A stretch of DNA of 64,000 nucleotides from Finegoldia magna (lineage in GTDB: Bacteria > Bacillota > Clostridia > Tissierellales > Peptoniphilaceae). The stretch covers positions 43,594 through 107,593 of the forward strand of contig NZ_QGTH01000006.1 in the NCBI RefSeq assembly GCF_003182075.1. Reading direction: 5' to 3'. Shown here one piece after another: positions 1-9,284 of the stretch (within the stretch, counting starts at the first letter, position 1; each line of letters begins with the position of its first letter). Below the pieces are notes generated by a model. It made no database searches. It was not told the DNA's origin and saw only the letters and a program-made list of their open reading frames with translations. A program made the translations under genes and the position numbers.

Positions 1-493
1 ACCTAATTTTCATTCCACTATTCGATAAAACTACAATGGAAATATAGTCATATCTCATAACACATTCTGTGCTTTCTCCTAAGAATTTAATTATATTATT
101 GTTACCAATAAATATAAGTTCAATTCCTTTTTCATAGCATTTTTTTGAATAAATTAAATTCGACATTGTGTGATCTAATCTGGTTCCTGTTGCCCCAAAA
201 GCATATATTGTATTACAGTTCTTTTCGATTAATATATTTATTGCGGCTTCAAAATCAGTAAAATCTTTTTTGCAATTATATTTTTCAAAAATCTTGTTGT
301 TTTCTTCCAGAAAAATTTTGTCCTCATTATTTATAGAGTCAAAATCTCCTATAGCGAAATCAAAATCTTTGTGATAATCTATGAAATATTTTGTTCCACC
401 ATCTACAGCTATTTTAAAGTCTGATTTTTCATAATATTCTTCAAAAAGATTCTTATCAGATAATTCCCCTGCGCAACAAATCAAACCAATCAT
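1..493 (-). CDS. thiN: thiamine pyrophosphokinase, 3' end cut by the window
   Basis: Transfers pyrophosphate from ATP to thiamine, giving thiamine diphosphate in the cytoplasm. The visible 164 residues start MIGLICCAG and hold the family motifs GDFDS (about residue 49) and GATGTRLDHTMSN (about 100), where substrate and metal ligands lie. The C-terminal beta-rich part runs off the left edge. The ATG at 493-491 overlaps the TGA of thiT by four bases (ATGA), so the two are translationally coupled. Last visible gene of the rsmB-to-thiN string. Identification is firm; completeness cannot be judged. Confidence 0.88.
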   Translation of the reverse strand, partial: MIGLICCAGELSDKNLFEEYYEKSDFKIAVDGGTKYFIDYHKDFDFAIGDFDSINNEDKIFLEENNKIFEKYNCKKDFTDFEAAINILIEKNCNTIYAFGATGTRLDHTMSNLIYSKKCYEKGIELIFIGNNNIIKFLGESTECVMRYDYISIVVLSNSGMKIR

Positions 494-1029
494 TTTTTAC
501 TTACCTTTGATACAGGTTTAATTAAAATTAATATAACAACTATAGCTATAATTCCATTAGGAACAATGTAGGTGATGTTATATAAGAATGATCCTAGTAA
601 TGCAGGAATATCTGATGGCAATGTGTCTTTGAAAAATACATAACCACTTAAAATCGCAGCTACTCCTCTCATTAAAATAGCGAATATACATGCTAAAATC
701 ATTTTATAATTAATTTTGCCACTCAAAGTTTCTTCATTACATCCTAACCCTGATAATCCTAAAGCCATATAAGCTATTGGATAATCTAGCATATATTGTA
801 TTGGGTGAATAACGTAAGGATCAACAAAGCTATCCAAAACTCCATACATTAATCCAATTACAATCCCTGGTTTTAGCCCCCATCTTAGTCCAAATAATAA
901 AATCGGAACATATCCCGCTAGGGAAACAGATCCTCCTCTTGGCATTTTAAAAATAACAATACTGTTTAGCACAGCTGTCAGAGCTAAAGTAATTGCCCCT
1001 TCAACCATAAATCTCAAATTTTTGTTCAA
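490..1029 (-). CDS. thiT: ThiT-like thiamine transporter, ECF S-component
   Basis: A 179-residue, very hydrophobic protein with about six membrane segments and the length of ECF substrate-binding (S) subunits. It resembles ThiT, which binds thiamine and works with a shared EcfA/EcfA'/EcfT module not seen in this window. The start is TTG (1029-1027): an AGGAGG lies about four bases upstream (1033-1038), and no better start exists before MVEGAITLAL. The stop overlaps thiN, which supports thiamine as substrate: uptake and phosphorylation are encoded side by side. The exact ligand is an inference. Confidence 0.85.
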   Translation of the reverse strand: MNKNLRFMVEGAITLALTAVLNSIVIFKMPRGGSVSLAGYVPILLFGLRWGLKPGIVIGLMYGVLDSFVDPYVIHPIQYMLDYPIAYMALGLSGLGCNEETLSGKINYKMILACIFAILMRGVAAILSGYVFFKDTLPSDIPALLGSFLYNITYIVPNGIIAIVVILILIKPVSKVSKK

Positions 1030-1045
1030 GATATCCTCCTTTTAA

Positions 1046-1696
1046 CTATAATTTTTGATTGTAAATATCTAGTTGCGATTCTATGTCATGATTAAAAACA
1101 TCTGAACCACTTACAATTAGATTAGCTCCAGATTCTAACACTTTATCGACATTAGAAGTTTTTACCCCTCCATCAACTTCCAATATAATATCTTTTTTTG
1201 ATGTTTCTATCATTTCTCTTGCATCTTTTATTTTTGAATATTGACTCTCTATAAAGGATTGTCCTCCAAAGCCTGGATTTACACTCATTACAAGTATTAT
1301 ATCCAAATCATCAATAATATAATCACAACATCCCAATCCTGTAGATGGATTAAGTGCTAATCCACATTTTTTTCCAGCTTTATGAACAGTCTGAATAATC
1401 CTATGTGGATGAAAAGTTGCTTCTGGATGAAAAGTAATTATATCAGCTCCGGCATTCAAAATGTCATCTATAATATTTTCTGGTTTGTTAACCATCAAGT
1501 GACAATCAAGAATAAAGTCCGGATATTTTTCTCTTATTTGTTTTATAACTGCTGGACCAAAAGAAATATTTGGCACAAAATTTCCGTCCATAACATCCAA
1601 ATGCAAATATTTTATTCCCTTATTTTTTAATATATCTAAGTTTTTTTCTAATTCAAAAAAGTTACACGCCAACAAAGACGGACTTAAATTAGCCAT
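1046..1696 (-). CDS. rpe: ribulose-phosphate 3-epimerase
   Basis: Interconverts ribulose 5-phosphate and xylulose 5-phosphate in the non-oxidative pentose phosphate pathway. The 216 residues form a standard TIM barrel: HLDVMDGNFVPN (about 32-43) carries the metal-binding His and catalytic Asp, CHLMV the second His, VMSVNPGFGGQ the phosphate loop, and LEVDGG (about 173) the second catalytic Asp. Full family length. The ATG abuts the rsgA stop, and rsgA-rpe-thiN is a common Firmicutes order. Confidence 0.96.
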   Translation of the reverse strand: MANLSPSLLACNFFELEKNLDILKNKGIKYLHLDVMDGNFVPNISFGPAVIKQIREKYPDFILDCHLMVNKPENIIDDILNAGADIITFHPEATFHPHRIIQTVHKAGKKCGLALNPSTGLGCCDYIIDDLDIILVMSVNPGFGGQSFIESQYSKIKDAREMIETSKKDIILEVDGGVKTSNVDKVLESGANLIVSGSDVFNHDIESQLDIYNQKL

Positions 1697-2574
1697 TAAT
1701 ACCTCCTAATTTTTTTGTATTCTTCAACTATCTTCAAATAATTATCATATCTACTCTGAGATATTTCTCCAATTTCAACAAGTCTTTTTATTTCACATTT
1801 TGGTTCATTAATGTGATCACAATTATTGAACTTACATCTTAAACTATGTTTTCTAAATTCTACAAAATTATTTTTAATTTCGGACTTGTCATCTAAAAAA
1901 GACAAATCAAAAGAACTAAAACCCGGTGTGTCTAAAACGTAAGTATTGTCATCTACCATTTTAATTTCAATGTGTCTTGTCGTTTGCTTTCCTCGCTGAG
2001 TTTTATCACTTATTTTACCAGAAATAAAATCCTCACTTGGAAATATTTTTTTTAAAGTACTAGATTTCCCTGCTCCACTAGGACCAATAACACAATTTAT
2101 ATGATTTCTGAATTCATTTAATAATTCTTCATTAGTGATTGAAGATTCATTTGAGTTGAATATTACTTTATACCCAATATTTCTGTATATATCAGCAAAA
2201 TATTTTTTCTCATCTTCAGATACTAAATCAGTTTTATTAAATACAATGACACAATCAATGTTATTTTTCTCAATCATTAATAGATATTTGTCTAGTAACA
2301 TTAGATTAATATTAGGTGACTTAATGCTACTTAGAACGAAACATTTATCTATATTACTCACTTCAGGGCGGTGTAAAAGCACAGATCTTGGATGTATTTT
2401 TAAAATAAATCCAAGACCATTTTCTAGGTTTATATCTACTTTATCGCCTACAACTGGAGTAATTTTCTTGTTCCTAAAATTCCCCTTTGCCTTCGAAGGA
2501 TACACTTCGTTTCCAACGCTTACGTAGAATAATTCCCTTTGAATTTTCGTAATAACACCTGTTTTATCCGACAT
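1696..2574 (-). CDS. rsgA: ribosome small-subunit biogenesis GTPase RsgA
   Basis: Circularly permuted GTPase that checks late maturation of the 30S subunit. An N-terminal OB-fold is followed by motifs in permuted order: G4 NKTD (113-116), G1/P-loop GPSGAGKSS (164-172), G3 DTPG (215-218). The C-terminal zinc site has Cys247, Cys252, His254 and Cys260. The 292 residues match YloQ/RsgA. Its start overlaps the end of prkC by 11 bp, as in the conserved prpC-prkC-rsgA-rpe string of Firmicutes. Confidence 0.96.
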   Translation of the reverse strand: MSDKTGVITKIQRELFYVSVGNEVYPSKAKGNFRNKKITPVVGDKVDINLENGLGFILKIHPRSVLLHRPEVSNIDKCFVLSSIKSPNINLMLLDKYLLMIEKNNIDCVIVFNKTDLVSEDEKKYFADIYRNIGYKVIFNSNESSITNEELLNEFRNHINCVIGPSGAGKSSTLKKIFPSEDFISGKISDKTQRGKQTTRHIEIKMVDDNTYVLDTPGFSSFDLSFLDDKSEIKNNFVEFRKHSLRCKFNNCDHINEPKCEIKRLVEIGEISQSRYDNYLKIVEEYKKIRRY

Positions 2575-4447
2575 TAACTAATTCTCCATTAATATAGACT
2601 TTAATATCATTATTAGCTTTTACTTTTACTTTAATTCTGATATCTCCTTCAGAAGCATCATGATTTTCTTCATATATTATATTATTTTCAGTTTCATCTT
2701 TAATAGTTACTGTGTAAATTCCTTTTTCTACAGGTTTACTTATTCTGAATACTTTATCAATCATTTCAGGTTCTTTTTTCCCTTTACTGATTATAACATC
2801 AATTGAACTATCTTTTTTTAGTTTCTTTCCAGCATCATATTGTTGCCATATAACTTGATTTGTATCATATGAATTGCTAAATTTCTTTTCAATATTTCCA
2901 ATATTTAGTCCGATTGATTTTAATTTATTACTAGCTTGACTTATATCCGCTCCTATTAAATCAACCATCTCTACTAGTTCTTCTTTTTTACCTAAAGAAA
3001 TTACAACATCAACTTTAGAGTCTTTACTTATGCTAGTTCCTGCATCTGGATGTTGTTGCATAATTTTTCCAGCTTCAAAATTATCGCTGTTTTCTTTAGT
3101 TATTTCACCAATTTCTAAGCCTAATTTATTTAGTTGAATTTTAGCATTTTCAATAGTCATATTGGATAAATTAGGTACAGACACCTGTTCCTCGCCTTTG
3201 CTTACAACTAATTTTATAATAGTCCCTTTTTTCACTTCTGTACTGGATTCAGGATCTTGTTCTAATACTTTTCCTGGTTCAACATTACTTTCAGTCTTAT
3301 ATTCTGAAACAACAGCAATTAAATTATTAGCCTTAGCTTTATTTAAAGCTTCGTTTTCCGTTAAACCAGTTAATGCAGGAACTAAAACTAGGTCTTGCTT
3401 ATTCTTGTTTATATATTTCTTGCCAAATATAATTGCAACAAATACCAAAGCTGCTAAAACTATAGGCAATAGAATCCACATAAATTTTTTAGATTTATTT
3501 TTATTATCTTTTGTAGAAGATTGTTTAGGCGTTTTATAAACTGCTTCTTTTACTTCAGGTTGTTCATCATTTTCTTTAACTATTGGATTTTTAGTAGTTT
3601 TTTGATATAAATCAGAAGAATAGTTTTGATAATTTCTCAACATTTCTTTCAATTCTGTAGCTGATTTAAATCTATCATTAGGATCTTTTGCCATCGCTTT
3701 AACTATTATATCATTAAGGCCTTGTGGTAAATCATGACGAAGATTTATAGGTGGCACCAATGGATCTTGAATATGTTTCAATGCAATTCCAACAGCATTT
3801 GGTGCATCAAACGGTACTTCTCCTGTAGCCATTTGATACAATACAACACCTAATGAATATATATCACTTTTCTCATCAATAAATTTACCCTTTGCTTGTT
3901 CTGGTGAAATATAATGAACAGTTCCCAAAACAGTTGAAGTATATGTCAATGTTGCAGACGAAGAAATTCTTGCAATACCAAAATCTGTAGCTTTTAAATT
4001 ATTAGATTTATCAATTAACATATTATGTGGCTTAATGTCTCTGTGAATTATTCCATTCTTATGAGCACATTCTAATGCACTTGCTATTTGAACTCCATAA
4101 TTTACGATATCTTCAATCGGCAAAATTTGTTTTTCATCGATTATATCTTTTAATGTCTTACCATCGACATATTCCATTACGATGTAATTATATTTGCGAC
4201 CATCAACATACGAACTTCCAACATCGAACACACTTACTATATTTGCATGAGTCAATGATGCAGCAGATTGTGCTTCCATAGCGAATTTTCTCAGAAAATC
4301 TTGGTCTTCCATATATTCATTTTTTAATACTTTTACAGCAACATATCGATTTAAAACAGTGTCCAAAGCTTTGTATACTTTGGCCATCCCGCCAACGCCG
4401 ACCTCTTCTATTATCTCATATCTATCGCCTAAAACTTTACCTATCAT
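2564..4447 (-). CDS. prkC: PASTA-domain Ser/Thr protein kinase (PrkC/Stk1)
   Basis: Membrane kinase that senses peptidoglycan fragments or lipid II and controls cell-wall homeostasis. Visible: glycine loop GVGGMAKVYKA, VAVKVLK lysine, catalytic loop HRDIKPHN, DFG, then a Lys-rich linker, one membrane helix (about 320-343), three PASTA repeats (about 350-550) and an extra beta-rich tail of about 65 residues. The frame opens at 4462, but that ATG has no ribosome site. GGGGA sits just before the ATG at 4447 (MIGKVLGDRYE), so I place the start there (627 aa). It overlaps prpC by 11 bp. IreB, a known target of this kinase class, is encoded at 40.1 kb. Confidence 0.95.
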   Translation of the reverse strand: MIGKVLGDRYEIIEEVGVGGMAKVYKALDTVLNRYVAVKVLKNEYMEDQDFLRKFAMEAQSAASLTHANIVSVFDVGSSYVDGRKYNYIVMEYVDGKTLKDIIDEKQILPIEDIVNYGVQIASALECAHKNGIIHRDIKPHNMLIDKSNNLKATDFGIARISSSATLTYTSTVLGTVHYISPEQAKGKFIDEKSDIYSLGVVLYQMATGEVPFDAPNAVGIALKHIQDPLVPPINLRHDLPQGLNDIIVKAMAKDPNDRFKSATELKEMLRNYQNYSSDLYQKTTKNPIVKENDEQPEVKEAVYKTPKQSSTKDNKNKSKKFMWILLPIVLAALVFVAIIFGKKYINKNKQDLVLVPALTGLTENEALNKAKANNLIAVVSEYKTESNVEPGKVLEQDPESSTEVKKGTIIKLVVSKGEEQVSVPNLSNMTIENAKIQLNKLGLEIGEITKENSDNFEAGKIMQQHPDAGTSISKDSKVDVVISLGKKEELVEMVDLIGADISQASNKLKSIGLNIGNIEKKFSNSYDTNQVIWQQYDAGKKLKKDSSIDVIISKGKKEPEMIDKVFRISKPVEKGIYTVTIKDETENNIIYEENHDASEGDIRIKVKVKANNDIKVYINGELVNVG

Positions 4448-5174
4448 AATTTTCCCCTTCATATAAATAAAGCGTAATAGTTATATTATCAATACCTTCG
4501 ATATCATTTGCTTCATCAATCAAATTTTGAGCTATTTTATCCAAATCTGATTCTTCTTTAATAATATCAACTATATCTTCATTTTCTAATTGTGAAGTCA
4601 AACCATCTGTGCACATTAATATCAAATCACCCTTAACAAGCTCAACGTTAAAAATGTCTATATCTACAGTATCTTGAATTCCTAAAGATCTTGTAATAAC
4701 ATTTTTTTGTGCAAAATCAACGGCTTCTTCTTCAGTAATAGTTCCAGATGATAATAAATCATTCACAAGAGAATGGTCTACAGTTATTTGCTTTAATTCT
4801 TCATCCCTGTATAAGTACAATCTGCTATCGCCAACATTTGCAACAATAGCATTATCATCATGAACTAAACAAGCAACTATCGTTGTACCCATATTTCGAT
4901 GTTCAGTATTATTTTCACTATCTTTGTAAACTTCCTCATTTGCTAAAGTAATTGCTTTACGCAATGTGCTTTCGTAATCTTTTTCATTTTCTTTTTCTTT
5001 TACGTAGTCTACAACTGTTTCGACAGCTTTTTTACTTGCAACCTCACCAGCTTTATGTCCACCCATTCCGTCGCACACAACAAGCAAGCTAAAATCATCT
5101 GTAATATAATTCATATGATAATCTTCATTAAGCTTTCTTACCAGCCCGATGTCTGTGTTTGAAGCATATTTCAT
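4437..5174 (-). CDS. prpC: PP2C-type Ser/Thr protein phosphatase (PrpC/Stp)
   Basis: Metal-dependent phosphatase that reverses PrkC phosphorylation. The 245 residues hold the PP2C signatures: TDIGLVRKLNEDYH, VVCDGMGGHKAGEVAS with the metal-binding Asp and Gly, VGDSRLYLYR, CTDGLTSQL and a late DNIT Asp. No membrane segment, so cytosolic. It overlaps both rlmN (4 bp) and prkC (11 bp), giving the standard kinase-phosphatase pair with coupled translation. Confidence 0.95.
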   Translation of the reverse strand: MKYASNTDIGLVRKLNEDYHMNYITDDFSLLVVCDGMGGHKAGEVASKKAVETVVDYVKEKENEKDYESTLRKAITLANEEVYKDSENNTEHRNMGTTIVACLVHDDNAIVANVGDSRLYLYRDEELKQITVDHSLVNDLLSSGTITEEEAVDFAQKNVITRSLGIQDTVDIDIFNVELVKGDLILMCTDGLTSQLENEDIVDIIKEESDLDKIAQNLIDEANDIEGIDNITITLYLYEGENYDR

Positions 5175-6220
5175 TTCACACCTCTTTTAGTCATATTGTT
5201 AATTCTTAATTGTCCACAGGCTCCTTCAATATCAATGCCCTGTTTTCTTCTTATTGTAGTATTAACATTGTTTTTATTCATGTAATTCATAAATTCCATC
5301 ATCTTGTTTCTATCTGGAGATTTTTGATTAAATTCTTCAATAGGATTTAATGTTATTAAGTTCAAAAGACAATTTCTATTTTTTAATAAATCGACTAGCT
5401 TGTCCATATATTTTTTTGAATCATTTACACTTTCGATTACCGTATACTCAAATCCAATTCGCCTTTTTGTTTCATCAAAATAATAGTCACAAGCATCTAG
5501 AATTTCTTCAATTGAGTATTTGTTTCCAATGGGCATTAGCTGACTTCTCTCATTATCAAATGGATTATGAAGTGAAATAGTTATGTTTATACCTATATTT
5601 TCATCTGCAAGTTTAATTATTTTATCGACTAACCCACACGTAGACAATGTTATATTTCGAATAGACATATCTTGTCCTTCTTTATTCGTAATCAGATTAA
5701 TAAATCTAATAACATTATCGTAATTATCTAATGGTTCGCCTATCCCCATTAGTACCATATTGTTAATTCGTATACCCAAATCATTTTCTACCAAATATAT
5801 CTGAGCGCACATTTCATAAGGTTGTAAATTCCTTAAAAAACTTTTCTTTGTCGACGCACAAAATTTACATCCCATTCTACAACCAATTTGTGTTGATAGG
5901 CATATTGAAGTGTGAGTTTTATATTCCATAAATACCGTTTCTACGATATTACCATCACTCAACTCTATAAGATATTTTTTCGTGTTGTCTAATTTTGAAT
6001 CAATCCTTTTGATAATACAACAATTTTTGATAACATTGTATTCGTCTAGTTTTTTTCTTAATTCATTAGAAAAATTAGTCATATTGTTAGGATTGGATAT
6101 TCTATTTTTATGAATAGCTTGAAAATACTGCAATGCTCTGAAAGATTTTTCTCCATTATTCACAAAAAATTCTTTCAGTTCGTCGACAGTCATATTTTCC
6201 AAGACAATTTTATTTTGCAT
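5171..6220 (-). CDS. rlmN: dual-specificity rRNA/tRNA adenine-C2 methyltransferase
   Basis: Radical-SAM enzyme that methylates C2 of A2503 in 23S rRNA (and A37 of some tRNAs). The CxxxCxxC iron-sulfur motif appears as CRMGCKFCAS, followed by the GIGEPLDN and LHNPFDN signatures. The methyl-carrying Cys is in the C-terminal GACGQL. The frame opens with TTG at 6232, but GGTG at 6227-6230 is spaced correctly for the ATG at 6220, so a 349-residue protein is preferred. Followed by prpC with a 4-bp overlap. Confidence 0.95.
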   Translation of the reverse strand: MQNKIVLENMTVDELKEFFVNNGEKSFRALQYFQAIHKNRISNPNNMTNFSNELRKKLDEYNVIKNCCIIKRIDSKLDNTKKYLIELSDGNIVETVFMEYKTHTSICLSTQIGCRMGCKFCASTKKSFLRNLQPYEMCAQIYLVENDLGIRINNMVLMGIGEPLDNYDNVIRFINLITNKEGQDMSIRNITLSTCGLVDKIIKLADENIGINITISLHNPFDNERSQLMPIGNKYSIEEILDACDYYFDETKRRIGFEYTVIESVNDSKKYMDKLVDLLKNRNCLLNLITLNPIEEFNQKSPDRNKMMEFMNYMNKNNVNTTIRRKQGIDIEGACGQLRINNMTKRGVK

Positions 6221-6269
6221 ATTATTCACCAATCTAAATTATATCAAAAATCTCAAGTTTTGTAATCTA

Positions 6270-7541
6270 TTAGTCTTTTAAAAACTTTGAAATGAAAAAG
6301 CCCTGCGTTCCTTTTTGGAATGGCATAAGTTTTATAAATTCATTTTTATCTCCATAAAAATCAATATCTTCTCTTTTTAAATTTAATTTGTTTTCAATAT
6401 AATCCACATTTTCTTCGTTCTCTTCTTTTAAAAGTGAGCATGTAGAATATACTAAGATGCCGCCTTTTTTTAAATATTTTTCACAATTTTCAAGAATTCT
6501 TCTTTGCGTTTCAACCAAATCTTCTACATCTTTTTTCGTTCTGAATAATTTTATCTCTGGATTTTTATTGATAACACCAGTTGCAGAGCAAGGTGCATCC
6601 ACAAGAATTCTATCAAATTTATTTATCAAATCTTCTTGTAAAATAGTTGCATCAAAGTTCAAATATTGCACATTTTCAACTCCACATTTATACACATTCT
6701 CTTTTATTCTATCTATTTTATTATTATTAATATCATTACAGTAAATAATCGATTGATTGTTTGTTAATTCTTGAATGTTGCATGATTTTGACCCAGGAGC
6801 TGCACAAATATCAAGAACTACGGAGTTCTCCATTGGCTCTAAAACCTCTGCGCACAAACTACAAGAACCATCTTGGATAATAAATTTACCTTCTTTAAAT
6901 TCGTTCGTATCTATTATCGATTCAGGATTTCTTACGATAAAACTATCTTTTAAAAAAGGATGCTCTTCTAATACGAATCCTTGATTTTCTAAATTTGTTT
7001 TTAAATTATTTTCCTTCAATTTATTTTGTTTAATTACAAAATCAGATTTGTAAAAGAAAGATTTGAGAAGTTTTTTTACAGTTTTTTTAGAATAAGATTT
7101 GTTCAACATCTTAAGTAATTCTTTGTTTATGGAGAATTTAATTTCATCTCCTAAATCTTCCTCATCCAAATTAATCCTGCAAACCTCCCTTAGAACAGCA
7201 TTAACATAATCTTTATAATGTGTTAAGTTGTTAGCCAATTCTACTGCTTCGTCAACTACAGCATAATCAGCTGTTTTCATAAATAGTATTTCCGTAGTTG
7301 CCATTCGCAATATTTCCAAAACAATTTTATCAAGCTTATTTAATTCCAAATCGCTGCACTTAGATATTACATAATCTATGAAAAATCTATTTTCTATTTC
7401 TGTAAATACACACCTTTTAATGTACGCGATATCTCTCTTGTCCAAATCACCATAATCATAAGTCTTTAATAATTCAGAAGAGTATCCCGATTTATTATTA
7501 ATTGAGTTGGTAATATTAATTATTTCGTTTCTAATATTCAT
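6270..7541 (-). CDS. rsmB: 16S rRNA m5C967 methyltransferase RsmB
   Basis: Makes 5-methylcytosine in 16S rRNA. An N-terminal NusB-like RNA-binding domain (about 1-140) precedes a Rossmann methyltransferase with DICAAPGSKSCNIQEL (SAM binding), DAPCSATGVI with one active Cys, and STCSLLKEEN with the catalytic Cys. 423 residues, normal length. GAGAG sits before the ATG. It heads the rsmB-rlmN-prpC-prkC-rsgA-rpe string. The usual fmt-rsmB link is interrupted here by yugP and a terminator. Confidence 0.95.
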   Translation of the reverse strand: MNIRNEIINITNSINNKSGYSSELLKTYDYGDLDKRDIAYIKRCVFTEIENRFFIDYVISKCSDLELNKLDKIVLEILRMATTEILFMKTADYAVVDEAVELANNLTHYKDYVNAVLREVCRINLDEEDLGDEIKFSINKELLKMLNKSYSKKTVKKLLKSFFYKSDFVIKQNKLKENNLKTNLENQGFVLEEHPFLKDSFIVRNPESIIDTNEFKEGKFIIQDGSCSLCAEVLEPMENSVVLDICAAPGSKSCNIQELTNNQSIIYCNDINNNKIDRIKENVYKCGVENVQYLNFDATILQEDLINKFDRILVDAPCSATGVINKNPEIKLFRTKKDVEDLVETQRRILENCEKYLKKGGILVYSTCSLLKEENEENVDYIENKLNLKREDIDFYGDKNEFIKLMPFQKGTQGFFISKFLKD

Positions 7542-7599
7542 AATCTCTCATTTCTTTTAATTATTTTAATTACATAATATATTTTACACTAAAACAGCA

Positions 7600-7643
7600 A
7601 AAATAAAAAAATTGAACCTAAAAGGATTAACCTTAGGTTCAAT
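7600..7643 (-). terminator. rho-independent terminator after yugP
   Basis: The 11-bp perfect inverted repeat ATTGAACCTAA (7611-7621) / TTAGGTTCAAT (7633-7643) is followed on the minus strand by a T-rich tract. It lies 12 bases past the yugP stop and ends the yicC-to-yugP operon. Confidence 0.88.
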
Positions 7644-7655
7644 CTACATTAATTT

Positions 7656-8339
7656 TTAATCTCTATCTCTTGATATCAGTATTAATCTTACCAATTGTAA
7701 CAGTGAAACCAAAGCGCTTGCTATATAAGTTAATGCAGCTGCTTTTAAAACTTGTTTCGCAGGTTCTATTTCATCATCAGTCAACAGCCCATTTGATAAA
7801 GCTCGTATAGCTCTACTACTAGCATCAAACTCAACAGGTAATGTAACTAATTGAAACAAAACAGTCGCTGAGAATAAAATAATTCCAAATTCTACTAATG
7901 GTCTCATGCTAAACATAAATCCAAGTAAAATTAAAATCCACACTGATTTCGATGCGAAATTCACAACAGGAAACAAAGATTCTCTAAATCTCAAGAAACC
8001 ATAATTTTCCTTGTCTTGAATCGCATGACCTACTTCGTGACTTGCCACAGAAACTGCAGAAATCGACTGACTATTATACACTGCATCTGATAAAGCCAAA
8101 ACTTTTTTTGATGAATCATAGTAATCAGTCAAGCTTCCTTGAACATTTACTATTTCTATATCTGACAAACCTTCGTAATCAAGCAAAACTCTTGCCATTT
8201 CTTTTCCAGTCAATCCTTTTGAATTAGTTGTTTTCTTATACTTATCAAAAGTATGAGTAACTTTGATTTGTGAGTAAAATGCCAATATCAAAGCCGGAAT
8301 TAACAGCAGCATAGTTCTATCATAATAAAAATTAAACAA
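7656..8339 (-). CDS. YugP-family membrane zinc metallopeptidase
   Basis: A 227-residue membrane protein of the putative zinc peptidase family (Bacillus YugP-like, Zn_peptidase_2). N-terminal helix (about 7-24), then the metal site HEVGHAIQ (HExxH, about residue 104) and three hydrophobic segments in the C-terminal half. The physiological substrate is not known for the family. It starts nine bases after fmt, with AGGAGG before the ATG, and is followed directly by a terminator, so it ends the yicC operon. Confidence 0.85.
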   Translation of the reverse strand: MFNFYYDRTMLLLIPALILAFYSQIKVTHTFDKYKKTTNSKGLTGKEMARVLLDYEGLSDIEIVNVQGSLTDYYDSSKKVLALSDAVYNSQSISAVSVASHEVGHAIQDKENYGFLRFRESLFPVVNFASKSVWILILLGFMFSMRPLVEFGIILFSATVLFQLVTLPVEFDASSRAIRALSNGLLTDDEIEPAKQVLKAAALTYIASALVSLLQLVRLILISRDRD

Positions 8340-8348
8340 TGATTCCTC

Positions 8349-9284
8349 CTACAAAATTATTCCCTCTTCAAATGAATTTCCATTCAAATATTCGCTAACG
8401 TTAAGAGGTTTTTTATTTGGAAGTTGTAATCTTGTGATAATTATAAATCCATCTTCACAAGCAACCTTAATTCCATTTTTGTCAACTTTTACAACTTCCC
8501 CACTCTTATTATCATTATATTGTTTTATTATGTTGATATTGTGAACTTTTACAGTTTTATTATTTAATTTAAAAAACAAACCTGGCCAAGGAGTCAATCC
8601 TCTAAATTTATTGTAAATTACGTCTGCTTTTTCATTAAAATTAATTTCACCCATAAATTTTTGAATTTTACCTACAGTAGATGCTTCATCTTCATTTTGT
8701 TTTTCTCTTGAATTGAAATATTTTTGGTAATCATTGATCACTTTATCGATTAAATCAGCACCCATTATCATTAATTTATCGTGCAATTCTTCAAGCATAA
8801 TTTCATTGTCAAGCTCAATTTTATCTACAGCTAAAACATCACCAGCATCAAGTCCTTGTTCAACTAACATAATACTTACACCGGATTCTTTATCACCATT
8901 TAGTAAAGAATAATTTATCGGAGAAGCTCCTCTGTATTTAGGTAAAATTGATGCGTGAACATTTAAAATCTTGTTTTTAAACCTATCCAGTATTCTTTTT
9001 TTGATTAATTGACCATAAGCTACCACCACAATAAAATCAGGATTAAGTCTTTCTAATAGATCAAAGACTTCATCGTCATTTATATTTTGTGGAGTAATAA
9101 CCTCTATTCCCAAATCAATAGCTCTTTTTTTAACTGCCGTAGGTGAAAACTTATTTCTATTTCGTTTTTTATCTTGTTGTGATATCACTAATTGAATTTC
9201 GTTATTTGGGTTGTCATATAATCTTTGCAAACTCTCAACTGCAAAATCTGGAGATCCCGCAAATACAATTTTATTTTTCATCAT
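8349..9284 (-). CDS. fmt: methionyl-tRNA formyltransferase
   Basis: Formylates Met-tRNAfMet with 10-formyl-THF for initiation. The 311 residues show the N-terminal formyltransferase fold with the SILPKYRGASPINYSLLNGD signature (active-site Asn/His region at about 108-128) and the Fmt C-terminal OB domain. It overlaps def by 14 bp, so the enzymes that add and remove the formyl group are coupled. An in-frame ATG three bases later would also serve. Confidence 0.96.
   Translation of the reverse strand: MMKNKIVFAGSPDFAVESLQRLYDNPNNEIQLVISQQDKKRNRNKFSPTAVKKRAIDLGIEVITPQNINDDEVFDLLERLNPDFIVVVAYGQLIKKRILDRFKNKILNVHASILPKYRGASPINYSLLNGDKESGVSIMLVEQGLDAGDVLAVDKIELDNEIMLEELHDKLMIMGADLIDKVINDYQKYFNSREKQNEDEASTVGKIQKFMGEINFNEKADVIYNKFRGLTPWPGLFFKLNNKTVKVHNINIIKQYNDNKSGEVVKVDKNGIKVACEDGFIIITRLQLPNKKPLNVSEYLNGNSFEEGIIL

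Noticed and set aside
1030..1045. TPP riboswitch upstream of thiT
   Set aside because: Only 16 bases separate thiT from rpe, and no CTGAGA or ACCTGATCTGG-like elements are found there.
7541..7610. rsmB promoter
   Set aside because: TAAAAT and TATTAT candidates exist but none has an acceptable -35 at 16-18 bases, so no promoter is annotated.
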